Positions 1 to 6,186 of a stretch of 16,145 bases of DNA are shown here, in pieces. The translations under genes were made by a program, and so were the position numbers. The stretch is from CAYNNP01 sp964398215. GTDB lineage: Bacteria > Planctomycetota > Planctomycetia > Pirellulales > Pirellulaceae. The stretch spans positions 1-16,145 of the forward strand of contig CAYNNP010000151.1 of assembly GCA_964398215.1 (NCBI GenBank), written 5' to 3'. The notes under the pieces are model-generated. The model saw only the letters and a list, made by a program, of their open reading frames with translations. It made no database searches and was not told the DNA's origin. The first letter of the stretch is position 1. Each line of letters starts with the position of its first letter.

Positions 1-459
1 GGCTGGGACAGCCGAGCTACTATGTTGCCTACCTTGAAAAACTGATTTGCCCTGCACGCTGCTTCTAAAAACGTCAATATTGATGCCAGTGCCCATGACT
101 GCACGAATGATGACGCTCTGCTTTCGTGTTTGAACAATTCCTTCAACAACTTGTGATCCATCATCCCCACGTGCGCTACGGTTGTAATGCTTCGACTCGT
201 AGAACAGCATTTCGTTCACCACGAGCCAGTCTTTTAGATCACGGAAATCCAATGTCTGGGTACCGTCACGCGAGTAAAAACTCCACGATCTTTTTCATAA
301 GAGCACGCCCGCATCAAATAGGAGATTAAGCAAGTCCCGCTTGGAAATTGCCTTGTACTTCTTATTCAGCCTAACTGTCTCATCCGGACTTTTCTGCGCC
401 CCAGCCCGCGTTCGGTTAGAATATTGACCCCACCACTTCTTTTGGAGCCTTCCAATGAT
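1..459 (-). pseudogene. Possible gene remnant or partial gene with in-frame TGA, unknown product
   Basis: Read on the minus strand, one frame is open from 459 down to 298 (54 codons), stops at TGA 297-295, and is open again from 294 to the window edge (98 codons). The same frame is used on both sides of the stop. The translation looks protein-like: the first part contains KKYKAISKRDLLNLLFDAGV and the second LKDWLVVNEMLFYESKHYNR. I recognise no family. The first part has no ATG start and runs over the promoter and ribosome binding site of the plus-strand oxidoreductase gene, so it is unlikely to be a working gene in full. The only ATG in the second part is at 210-208, with no clear ribosome binding site. 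It could be a decayed gene with a nonsense mutation, the 5' part of a gene continuing left of the window, or a chance open frame. Confidence 0.3.
417..422 (+). promoter_or_regulatory. Possible -10 element for the oxidoreductase gene
   Basis: TAGAAT is one base from the TATAAT consensus and sits 32 bases before the ATG at 455. No convincing -35 box lies 16-18 bases upstream (the sequence there is GC-rich), so this is a weak call. Between it and the gene, GGAG at 444-447 is a good ribosome binding site 7 bases before the ATG. Confidence 0.25.
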
Positions 460-1792
460 TCAACGCCGCACATTTCTTGCTGGCACTTCCGCTAGCGCCT
501 TACTCGCGACCTGTCCATCCATCGTTCGTGGACAGAACCTGAATTCTCGTTTGCAAGTCGCGGGAATCGGTTGCGATGGAAAAGGCTGGACAGATATCAA
601 AGAAGTTGCCGGACACGAACAGTCGGCGTTCATCGGATTTTGTGATGTTGATCTGAACCGCACACAGAAAGTGAAAGGGTTGGCGCCGGACGCACCAGTC
701 TTCCAAGACTACAAAGAAATGATGGGCGCTTTGGGTGCAAAGATTGATGCGGTTACAGTTTCGACTCCCGATCACATGCACGCGCATATCACATTGGAAG
801 CGATGCGCCAGGGCAAGCATGTTTATTGCCAAAAACCACTCACTCACAACGTCTGGGAATCACGGCAAATCGGCAACCTTGCTGCACAGAGCGACGTCAT
901 CACACGAATGGGAAATCAAATTCACTCCCATACGTTCTACCGGACCGCTGTCGCCGCTCTGCAAGCAGGTGTGATCGGCAAAGTGAAACAAGTTCATTCC
1001 TGGTCAGCTGCAACCGGCCACGGAAAGTCGGGACATATTTCAACGCCCAAGAATCCACCTGCACTTCCCGAAGGTGTTGATTGGAATTTGTGGATAGGCG
1101 TCGCACCGATGCGCGAATATGGCGGGGACCGTGTCTACCATCCCTTTGGTTGGCGCGATTGGCAAGATTTTGGCAACGGAGCGTTAGGAGATTTTGGTTG
1201 CCATATTTTGGATCCAGTTTTCACAGCACTGGAGATCAACAAAGCGCCGATTTCGATGAAGGCAACCCACAGTGGAATGAACGATCAAGTCTGGCCGGCT
1301 CAGACGAAGGTTGAATATGTATTTCCAGGTACCCCGTGGTCGACTGGTTCGAGCCTGCCAATCACTTGGTACGACGGTGGACTGCGGCCCAGCGTTCGTG
1401 GTTCGCACATTCCGCCAACGGCGTCTATCCCCAGTTCTGGTTCAATGTTCATTGGCGAAAAAGGAACCGCGGTTCTGCAGCATATGGGCCGCTTGGTGTT
1501 GCACCCGATCGAGCAATTTGGCGATGACGCTTTTACGGATGTTGAGAGTGTGAACCACTATCACGGCTGGGTGGATGGTTGCGTCAGTGGCAAACAACCA
1601 AGCGATGGTTTTGGCTATGCATCGAAGCTTACCGAAGCAGTTTTACTTGGTAACATCGCAGTTCGATTTCCGAAAACGAAACTGCTTTGGGGTGAACAGG
1701 CAATGAAAGTCACCAATCTGCCCGAAGCCAATCAATGGCTGAGCCGCGAGTATCGGGATGGTTGGGAGATCACTCCAGTCGAATCCAAATAA
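455..1792 (+). CDS. Tat-exported Gfo/Idh/MocA family oxidoreductase
   Basis: A 445-residue NAD(P)-dependent dehydrogenase-like protein of the Gfo/Idh/MocA family, whose members oxidise or reduce sugars and polyols. The N-terminus MIQRRTFLAG followed by a hydrophobic stretch is a twin-arginine (Tat) signal, so the protein is probably exported folded with its cofactor. The Rossmann fold starts at about residue 34 with a glycine-rich loop (GIGCDG, 37-42). CQKP (125-128) matches the family EKP motif, with K127 as the usual catalytic lysine and Gln in place of Glu. GDFGCHILD (245-253) is the conserved motif of the substrate domain, including H250. The ATG at 455 has GGAG 7 bases upstream. Planctomycetes carry many such exported paralogues, probably for sugar turnover; the substrate cannot be told here. 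It appears monocistronic, with 300 bases before the next start. Confidence 0.93.
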   Translation: MIQRRTFLAGTSASALLATCPSIVRGQNLNSRLQVAGIGCDGKGWTDIKEVAGHEQSAFIGFCDVDLNRTQKVKGLAPDAPVFQDYKEMMGALGAKIDAVTVSTPDHMHAHITLEAMRQGKHVYCQKPLTHNVWESRQIGNLAAQSDVITRMGNQIHSHTFYRTAVAALQAGVIGKVKQVHSWSAATGHGKSGHISTPKNPPALPEGVDWNLWIGVAPMREYGGDRVYHPFGWRDWQDFGNGALGDFGCHILDPVFTALEINKAPISMKATHSGMNDQVWPAQTKVEYVFPGTPWSTGSSLPITWYDGGLRPSVRGSHIPPTASIPSSGSMFIGEKGTAVLQHMGRLVLHPIEQFGDDAFTDVESVNHYHGWVDGCVSGKQPSDGFGYASKLTEAVLLGNIAVRFPKTKLLWGEQAMKVTNLPEANQWLSREYRDGWEITPVESK

Positions 1793-2092
1793 CCAGCGGC
1801 AATTCCCAAATACAATTGTGGAGTTTGCTACAGGGAAAAATTGCAAATCGTTGATCAGCAGAGACTTACGGACGCAGCTTTTTCGCGATGCAAGCTCAAG
1901 TTGTTGTAAATCCTTAGAATTTTCGGATTCGGTTAAAAAAAGCTTGACGGCATGCCGCAACTCTGTCACGTTGACCAGTGGTGATACCCCACCTAGTGCA
2001 TTTTATTGCCAGTGAGAACGTTTTTTATTGGGCAAACTGCGCTGGGTGAAACGAGCCTTTTGCTCGCGGGTAGAAGTTTTAAGGTTTGGATT
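1793..2092 (+). other. Intergenic region and leader of the RRM gene
   Basis: I find no coding region that looks real here. TTGACG (1944-1949) and TTGACC (1971-1976) resemble -35 boxes, but neither has a convincing -10 partner, so I do not call a promoter. A short hairpin with 5-bp stems CGAGC/GCTCG (2052-2056 with 2062-2066) lies about 25 bases before the RRM start and might sit in the mRNA leader. Confidence 0.4.
2081..2084 (+). promoter_or_regulatory. Ribosome binding site that fixes the GTG start of the RRM gene
   Basis: AAGG lies 8 bases before the GTG at 2093. The frame is open upstream to a TTG at 2006, but the extra 29 residues match nothing in RRM proteins, whereas starting at 2093 puts the RNP2 motif at residues 4-9 as in other short bacterial RRM proteins. 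Confidence 0.5.
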
Positions 2093-2404
2093 GTGACAAA
2101 TATCTATGTTGGGAACCTTGCGTTTGGCGCAACAAATGACGACTTGCGGTCGGCATTTGAAGAGTTCGGGCAAGTGACGTCTGTAAACGTCATTATGGAT
2201 CGCGAGACAGGACGGTCTCGGGGATTTGCCTTTGTAGAAATGGCTGACAAGGATCAGGCAGAACAGGCGATCGAAAAGCTCAATGGTGCTGAGATCGCTG
2301 GACGTAACGTTACTGTAAACGAAGCTCGCCCACGTGAGCAACGATCTGGTGGCGGCGGCGGCGGTGGCCGACGCGGTGGTGGTGGCGGCGGTGGATACCG
2401 TTAA
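2093..2404 (+). CDS. Short RRM-domain, glycine-rich RNA-binding protein
   Basis: A 103-residue cytoplasmic single-stranded RNA-binding protein with one RRM (residues 2-79) and a disordered Gly/Arg tail. RNP2 is IYVGNL (4-9) and RNP1 is RGFAFVEM (43-50); the aromatic residues Y5, F45 and F47 that stack on RNA bases are present. The tail (84-103) contains two runs of seven glycines separated by RR, as in the glycine-rich Rbp proteins of cyanobacteria and planctomycetes, which often respond to cold. The start is taken as GTG 2093, with AAGG upstream. A strong terminator begins 28 bases after the stop, so the gene is probably transcribed alone. The family call is firm. A role in RNA chaperoning or cold adaptation is inferred from relatives only. 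Confidence 0.93.
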   Translation: MTNIYVGNLAFGATNDDLRSAFEEFGQVTSVNVIMDRETGRSRGFAFVEMADKDQAEQAIEKLNGAEIAGRNVTVNEARPREQRSGGGGGGGRRGGGGGGGYR

Positions 2405-2431
2405 CACACCAATCTGAGTAAAGATTAACAG

Positions 2432-2469
2432 AAGGCAAGTTTCTAGCAGAGACTTGCCTTTTTGTTTGC
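2432..2469 (+). terminator. Intrinsic terminator of the RRM gene
   Basis: A 13-bp stem (2432-2444 pairing with 2448-2460, one G-T pair) encloses the three-base loop AGC and runs into a T-rich tract, TTTTTGTTT. It starts 28 bases after the RRM stop codon, which is the expected place and direction. Confidence 0.9.
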
Positions 2470-2496
2470 GCGCTAGGGGTTGTCGATTAAGTCGTC

Positions 2497-2565
2497 TAAC
2501 CGGCAGCCAAAGGCGACGCGATCATCTAAGCCAGCACACACGCGTGCGCCTACGGTTGCCGGTTA
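2497..2565. repeat. Long imperfect hairpin repeat between genes
   Basis: TAACCGGCAGCC (2497-2508) and GGTTGCCGGTTA (2554-2565) are inverted copies with one mismatch. Inside them AGGCGACGCG (2511-2520) pairs with CGCGTGCGCCT (2541-2551) with one bulged base, leaving about 20 unpaired bases at the tip. It follows the terminator without a T-tract of its own. The shape is that of an interspersed palindromic intergenic element; copy number in the genome cannot be seen from here. Confidence 0.6.
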
Positions 2566-2811
2566 AACGATAAAGCAATTCATGCAGTTGAAAGCAAACG
2601 TTTTAGGCAGCCATTGGCCCCGTTTGCTAGCCAGATAGCGTGTGACTTTGTCGATTATTCGGAATGAACGGCCGGGTTCAGGTCGCAACGATGATTGCAG
2701 TTGAGAATAGCAATACTGACTGAGCCGCTTCGTCCGAATCCAACGTTGGGACCGCTTTAACACGGTCGTTCTGCTTGTACGATGCAAGCATTCGTTGGAT
2801 GGAAGTTATCA
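2566..2811. other. Intergenic region upstream of the Pro-rich protein gene
   Basis: No believable gene. TACGAT at 2778-2783 is a possible -10 element 28 bases before the ATG at 2812, without a good -35 box. An in-frame ATG at 2782 lacks a ribosome binding site and would put ten residues before a normal signal peptide, so I treat it as leader. Confidence 0.35.
2801..2805 (+). promoter_or_regulatory. Ribosome binding site that selects the ATG at 2812
   Basis: GGAAG lies 6 bases before the ATG at 2812. The earlier in-frame ATG (2782) has no such site. Confidence 0.65.
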
Positions 2812-4839
2812 ATGAAGCTCACAAAAAGTTTGCCAATGCGTATCCGACGCTCGCGTCTCGCTCTCATTTGTGGCGCGACGTTGGCGACTGCTTCGATGGC
2901 GGATGAACCAGTTATCAATCCGTTTTTTAAAGCTCAGCCAAAGGTGAAAAGTGCGGCACCCTCGCTCCAGCACACCGATAGTAGCACCATGCCGGCTGCG
3001 GCAATGTTGTTACCACCGACACCCAAGCCTACGATTCTTGGCGCGAAAACGGTCGACGATCCAGGCCCAGCGTCGTTAGCTCCTCCGGTCCAAACTGCCA
3101 GACCGAGTCGCCTGCCAGTGATAAGCGATCAGTCCAGCGGACTGCCGCCTACCAATCAGGCCAAACAAAATACTCCGCTGCAACAATCCAGCGGGATGTT
3201 GCTAACAGCGCCAAACGTTTCCCGGCCGCCAGCAAGGCTGCCGTCAGTTGGTAACCCGGCAACTTCCATTGAACCGAATGCTGCACCGCTACCAGCGCTG
3301 ACAACTCCCCAAGTGGTCCCTCGACGACCATCCCCATTGCCGGTGGCAAGTGTCCCGCCATCATCTGCCGCACTGCCAAGGATACCTGCCGCCGTGCAAA
3401 GCGCACCTGTGGCGCTTCCAAGGGTAACAGCGACTACTCCAAGCACACCTGTCCCAAACGCATCTGTCCCAGCGCCAAGGATATATGCCGTAGCTCCAGC
3501 GATGCCTGCTGCTTTGCCGAGGGTACCTGTCGCACTCCCAAAAGTACCTGTCGCTCTGCCAAGGGTACCTGTCACTCTGCCAAGGGTACCTGTCACTCTG
3601 CCAGCCCCAGTGGCCACTGCCCCAAGAACTCGTGCTTCAATTCCAGCGATACCAGTCGCGAGTCAATTGCCAACGATCATCGTTGCACCGTCAACGCGCG
3701 CCAGTCAGGTGTACCAAGACGAAAGCGTGGATAGCACTGACATCACACCAACCGTTTTACCGAAGCGTTTGGCTCGCGTCGAAGCCGATGAAGTCGTGGC
3801 TGATCCGATGATGCCAGACAAGGAACGCAACACAGTCCGGTGGCTTCCATCGCAGTCCAGTATGTCACAGCAAAAGGCAACGCTCAAACATCTAAGAGAG
3901 GCCTCCGTTCAGTACTACCGCCGTGCCTACGCCTCAGCAGAGCAATCTGCATGGAAAGCACTGCAAAGTGCCGCCGAAGGATTCGATATCGCTGATCGCC
4001 AGACTCGTCCAGGAGAACGCTTGAGAGTTTCGACGATGGGGATGGACTTAGAATATGCTAAAACCGCCTTCCGCGAAGCTCGCGACTTTTCTGGCAAGTA
4101 TGGCTTCGTCGACTTCGAGGGCGTGCGACGTATCGTTCGCTCGCATCAGACCGAAGCCATGAAGCAGATGCAGGACAAAGAGGTCGCCTCCCGCGACGCG
4201 ATCGACTTGTATATGAATGATGCTCGAATCCGGCTCGCCCGCTTGGCTGCCGTTAGCTCCGGAGCAGCACAAGCCATGGATCTGTTGGCTGCAGTCTACA
4301 TCGGACGTGATGGTGAAAACTTGCTGGCCGGTGAAACAGCGCTGACATTGCGACGCGCGGCACTTCAGGGACAACCAGGCAACGCTAGCTTGGCGCTACA
4401 GCTTGGCAAGCAGCTTTCTCACTTGGGGTTGGACGAAGAAGCAAAATGGGCGCTGAACCATTCGATGAAAATCGAGAGGACTGCCGAAGCTGGCCAGTTA
4501 TTGGCCACGGTAACAGCTCGGGCCGGCAATCGAGAATTGGCAAGCAAGATGATGCAAAAAGTTCGCGAGGAATTCCCGCAAGACTTGATCACAAGCCGCG
4601 CCAAGAAATCAGTTCCAAAGGTAACCCGAGTCTCGCCAGAAACTTTTGCTGCGATGCGGCGTGCACCTCTGCCCAGTGTTAGTGCCTCGGCTCCCGTGCA
4701 GGCCTCCGCCGCGCAACCAGCCGACGCGCCCGCCGGAGTCAAGCCGGTTGGGTTTCAAAAATCGGTTGGTGGCGAAAGTACAACGCCGCCGCCAACCAAA
4801 CGGCGACGATTTTTTGATTCACTGAAAAAGATCTGGTAG
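2812..4839 (+). CDS. Secreted Pro/Ala/Val-rich protein with a C-terminal helical repeat domain
   Basis: A 675-residue protein of no family I can name. With the ATG at 2812, residues 1-30 form a signal peptide (basic start, hydrophobic core, likely cleavage after ATASMA), so it acts outside the cytoplasm. Residues about 45-300 are low-complexity and rich in Pro, Ala, Val and Thr, ending in tandem PRVPVTL heptads. Residues about 355-595 are helical and rich in Ala, Leu, Arg and Glu; the stretch 475-590 has TPR-like spacing (for example LALQLGKQLSHLGLDEEAKW). The C-terminus is strongly basic (KRRRFFDSLKKIW). It ends 47 bases before the polysaccharide export gene on the same strand, so the two are probably cotranscribed. 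An accessory or envelope-spanning role in exopolysaccharide export is inferred from position alone. The long Pro-rich linker would suit crossing the periplasm. Confidence 0.75.
   Translation: MKLTKSLPMRIRRSRLALICGATLATASMADEPVINPFFKAQPKVKSAAPSLQHTDSSTMPAAAMLLPPTPKPTILGAKTVDDPGPASLAPPVQTARPSRLPVISDQSSGLPPTNQAKQNTPLQQSSGMLLTAPNVSRPPARLPSVGNPATSIEPNAAPLPALTTPQVVPRRPSPLPVASVPPSSAALPRIPAAVQSAPVALPRVTATTPSTPVPNASVPAPRIYAVAPAMPAALPRVPVALPKVPVALPRVPVTLPRVPVTLPAPVATAPRTRASIPAIPVASQLPTIIVAPSTRASQVYQDESVDSTDITPTVLPKRLARVEADEVVADPMMPDKERNTVRWLPSQSSMSQQKATLKHLREASVQYYRRAYASAEQSAWKALQSAAEGFDIADRQTRPGERLRVSTMGMDLEYAKTAFREARDFSGKYGFVDFEGVRRIVRSHQTEAMKQMQDKEVASRDAIDLYMNDARIRLARLAAVSSGAAQAMDLLAAVYIGRDGENLLAGETALTLRRAALQGQPGNASLALQLGKQLSHLGLDEEAKWALNHSMKIERTAEAGQLLATVTARAGNRELASKMMQKVREEFPQDLITSRAKKSVPKVTRVSPETFAAMRRAPLPSVSASAPVQASAAQPADAPAGVKPVGFQKSVGGESTTPPPTKRRRFFDSLKKIW
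3517..3600 (+). repeat. Four tandem 21-bp repeats inside the Pro-rich gene
   Basis: Four units each start with a proline codon and encode PRVPVAL, PKVPVAL, PRVPVTL and PRVPVTL (residues 236-263). The last two units are identical at DNA level (3559-3579 and 3580-3600), which suggests recent slippage or duplication. Looser copies of the same motif lie just upstream. Confidence 0.9.
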
Positions 4840-4877
4840 TCAACCTTCTGTCAAAGTTACTTCTGTTGAAACGAATC

Positions 4878-4881
4878 AGGA
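4878..4881 (+). promoter_or_regulatory. Ribosome binding site that selects the ATG at 4887
   Basis: AGGA lies 5 bases before the ATG at 4887. The in-frame TTG at 4866 has no comparable site and would add seven residues ahead of an already complete signal peptide. Confidence 0.6.
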
Positions 4882-4886
4882 CGAAC

Positions 4887-6125
4887 ATGTTCCAGCTACA
4901 AAATTTGACAAGTCGATTCTGCATGGCAGCAGCATGTTCCTTGATCATGCATGGTGCGGTTTGTGCACAGTACACAACGAATCACCAAGTCACGCCGCGT
5001 CCATCGATGGTGCCAAGCCAAACTTTCACGACAGACGGTGGAGAATGTGCTTGTCGGAATATCCCTGGTGGATACCCCTGCCAAACAGGATGCAAAAAAT
5101 GCATGCTGGCGGTGGATTGCAGAACATGTACTGGCGAAGAGGCTCGCTGGCGCGATATGCGTCCAATTGATTTTGGTGCCTACGGTCAAGGATCGTATGC
5201 AGGCCCATCCCGCAGCGCGCACCTCAGCGAATATCGATTGCGTCCAGGCGATCAAGTACAGGCGTTGTATTTGCTGACGCGTCGTCAAGAACGAGGCGGT
5301 GAGTATCGTCTGGCACCTGGCGATCAGATTTTGATCGAATCAGTCGCCGATGATGATCTTCAACGTGGAACGCTCGAGCGTGGCTTGGTCATTCAGCCTG
5401 ATGGCACGATTACGGTTCGTCTGTTGGGACAAATTCATGCCGGAGGTTTGACTGTCAACCAACTTCGTGAAGTCTTGGAAGAACAGTACACCGAATTCTA
5501 CGACCAGCCTGCTATTGATGTTACTCCTGTACGTTTCAATGTATTGGCAGAAGACATCATCAACGCGGTCGGTGGTCAAAGTGGATTGCAACAACAGGCT
5601 TTGACGCAAACGGTCATGCCTGACGGAAAGCTGCGTTTGCCTCGAATTGGGCAGCTATGTGTGCAAGGCATGACGCTCAGTGAACTGAAGCGTGAAATCA
5701 ACTTGCGATACAGTGAAATTGTTGTTGGACTTGAGGTTGAACCGGTTCTTACGGAGCAGGCTCCACACTTTGCATACGTGCTTGGGCTTGTGAATCAACC
5801 CGCTCGGATCGAACTGGAAAGTCCCACTACCGTTCTTGGTGCGATCGCAACCGCTGGCGGTACGACGGTTGGTGGAAACCTTCGACAAATTGTCATATTC
5901 CGACGGGCAGAGGATTGGCGACTAATTTCGACCGTCCTTGACTTGCGAGGTGCCATCTACGGTCGCCGTCCAACTCCTTCGGATGAAATTTGGATTCAAG
6001 ACGGTGATGTGATCATTGTGCCAGCGGCCCCGATACAGATCTTCGACAACTTTGTCCAGAAAGTATTCACCGAAGGTATCTACGGAGCTGTGCCAGCTAA
6101 CTTTAATATCGGTGACGATAACTAA
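4887..6125 (+). CDS. Wza-type polysaccharide export protein with Cys-rich N-terminus
   Basis: A 412-residue outer-envelope protein of the polysaccharide export (Wza/Poly_export) family, which forms the channel that passes capsule or exopolysaccharide through the outer membrane. Residues 1-27 are a signal peptide with likely cleavage after AVCA; there is no lipobox, unlike Wza itself. The Poly_export domain covers about 139-216 (EYRLAPGDQILI, then IQPDGTITVRLLGQ). A second half-domain is at 243-285 (MPDGKLRLPRIGQ), followed by an SLBB-like soluble ligand-binding repeat at about 297-380 (YVLGLVNQPARIEL). The C-terminal stretch 384-400 could be an amphipathic helix like the one that lines the Wza pore. 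Two oddities are seven cysteines between 54 and 81 and a duplicated YRLxPGDQ motif (116-123 and 140-147). It probably forms an operon with the Pro-rich gene 47 bases upstream. Confidence 0.88.
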   Translation: MFQLQNLTSRFCMAAACSLIMHGAVCAQYTTNHQVTPRPSMVPSQTFTTDGGECACRNIPGGYPCQTGCKKCMLAVDCRTCTGEEARWRDMRPIDFGAYGQGSYAGPSRSAHLSEYRLRPGDQVQALYLLTRRQERGGEYRLAPGDQILIESVADDDLQRGTLERGLVIQPDGTITVRLLGQIHAGGLTVNQLREVLEEQYTEFYDQPAIDVTPVRFNVLAEDIINAVGGQSGLQQQALTQTVMPDGKLRLPRIGQLCVQGMTLSELKREINLRYSEIVVGLEVEPVLTEQAPHFAYVLGLVNQPARIELESPTTVLGAIATAGGTTVGGNLRQIVIFRRAEDWRLISTVLDLRGAIYGRRPTPSDEIWIQDGDVIIVPAAPIQIFDNFVQKVFTEGIYGAVPANFNIGDDN

Positions 6126-6149
6126 CAGCGAAACTGTTTAGCAACATAG

Positions 6150-6175
6150 CCCGGGGTCGCGCGGCGCACCCCGGG
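6150..6175. terminator. GC-rich hairpin between convergent genes, possible two-way terminator
   Basis: CCCGGGGT (6150-6157) pairs perfectly with ACCCCGGG (6168-6175) around a GC-rich ten-base loop. It sits in the 61 bases between the stops of the export gene (plus) and the cytochrome gene (minus). There is no T-tract on either side, so a classical intrinsic terminator is not proven. Confidence 0.45.
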
Positions 6176-6186
6176 ATAGGGCAGTC

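Noticed and set aside
126..329. Plus-strand open frame of 67 residues before the oxidoreductase gene
   Set aside because: Unnatural residue mix, no ribosome binding site, and the minus-strand frame in the same place looks more protein-like.
2563..2787. Minus-strand frame of 74 residues in the intergenic region before the Pro-rich gene
   Set aside because: Begins inside the leader of the next gene, has no ribosome binding site, and its translation has no recognisable feature.
2782..2811. Earlier ATG of the Pro-rich protein gene
   Set aside because: No ribosome binding site; the ATG at 2812 has GGAAG at good spacing and starts a proper signal peptide.
3517..3600. CRISPR-like repeats
   Set aside because: The 21-bp units have no spacers and encode an in-frame protein heptad.
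3156..3617. Antisense 153-residue Gly/Ala/Thr-rich frame
   Set aside because: It is the mirror of the Pro/Ala/Val repeats of the secreted protein gene; low complexity explains it.
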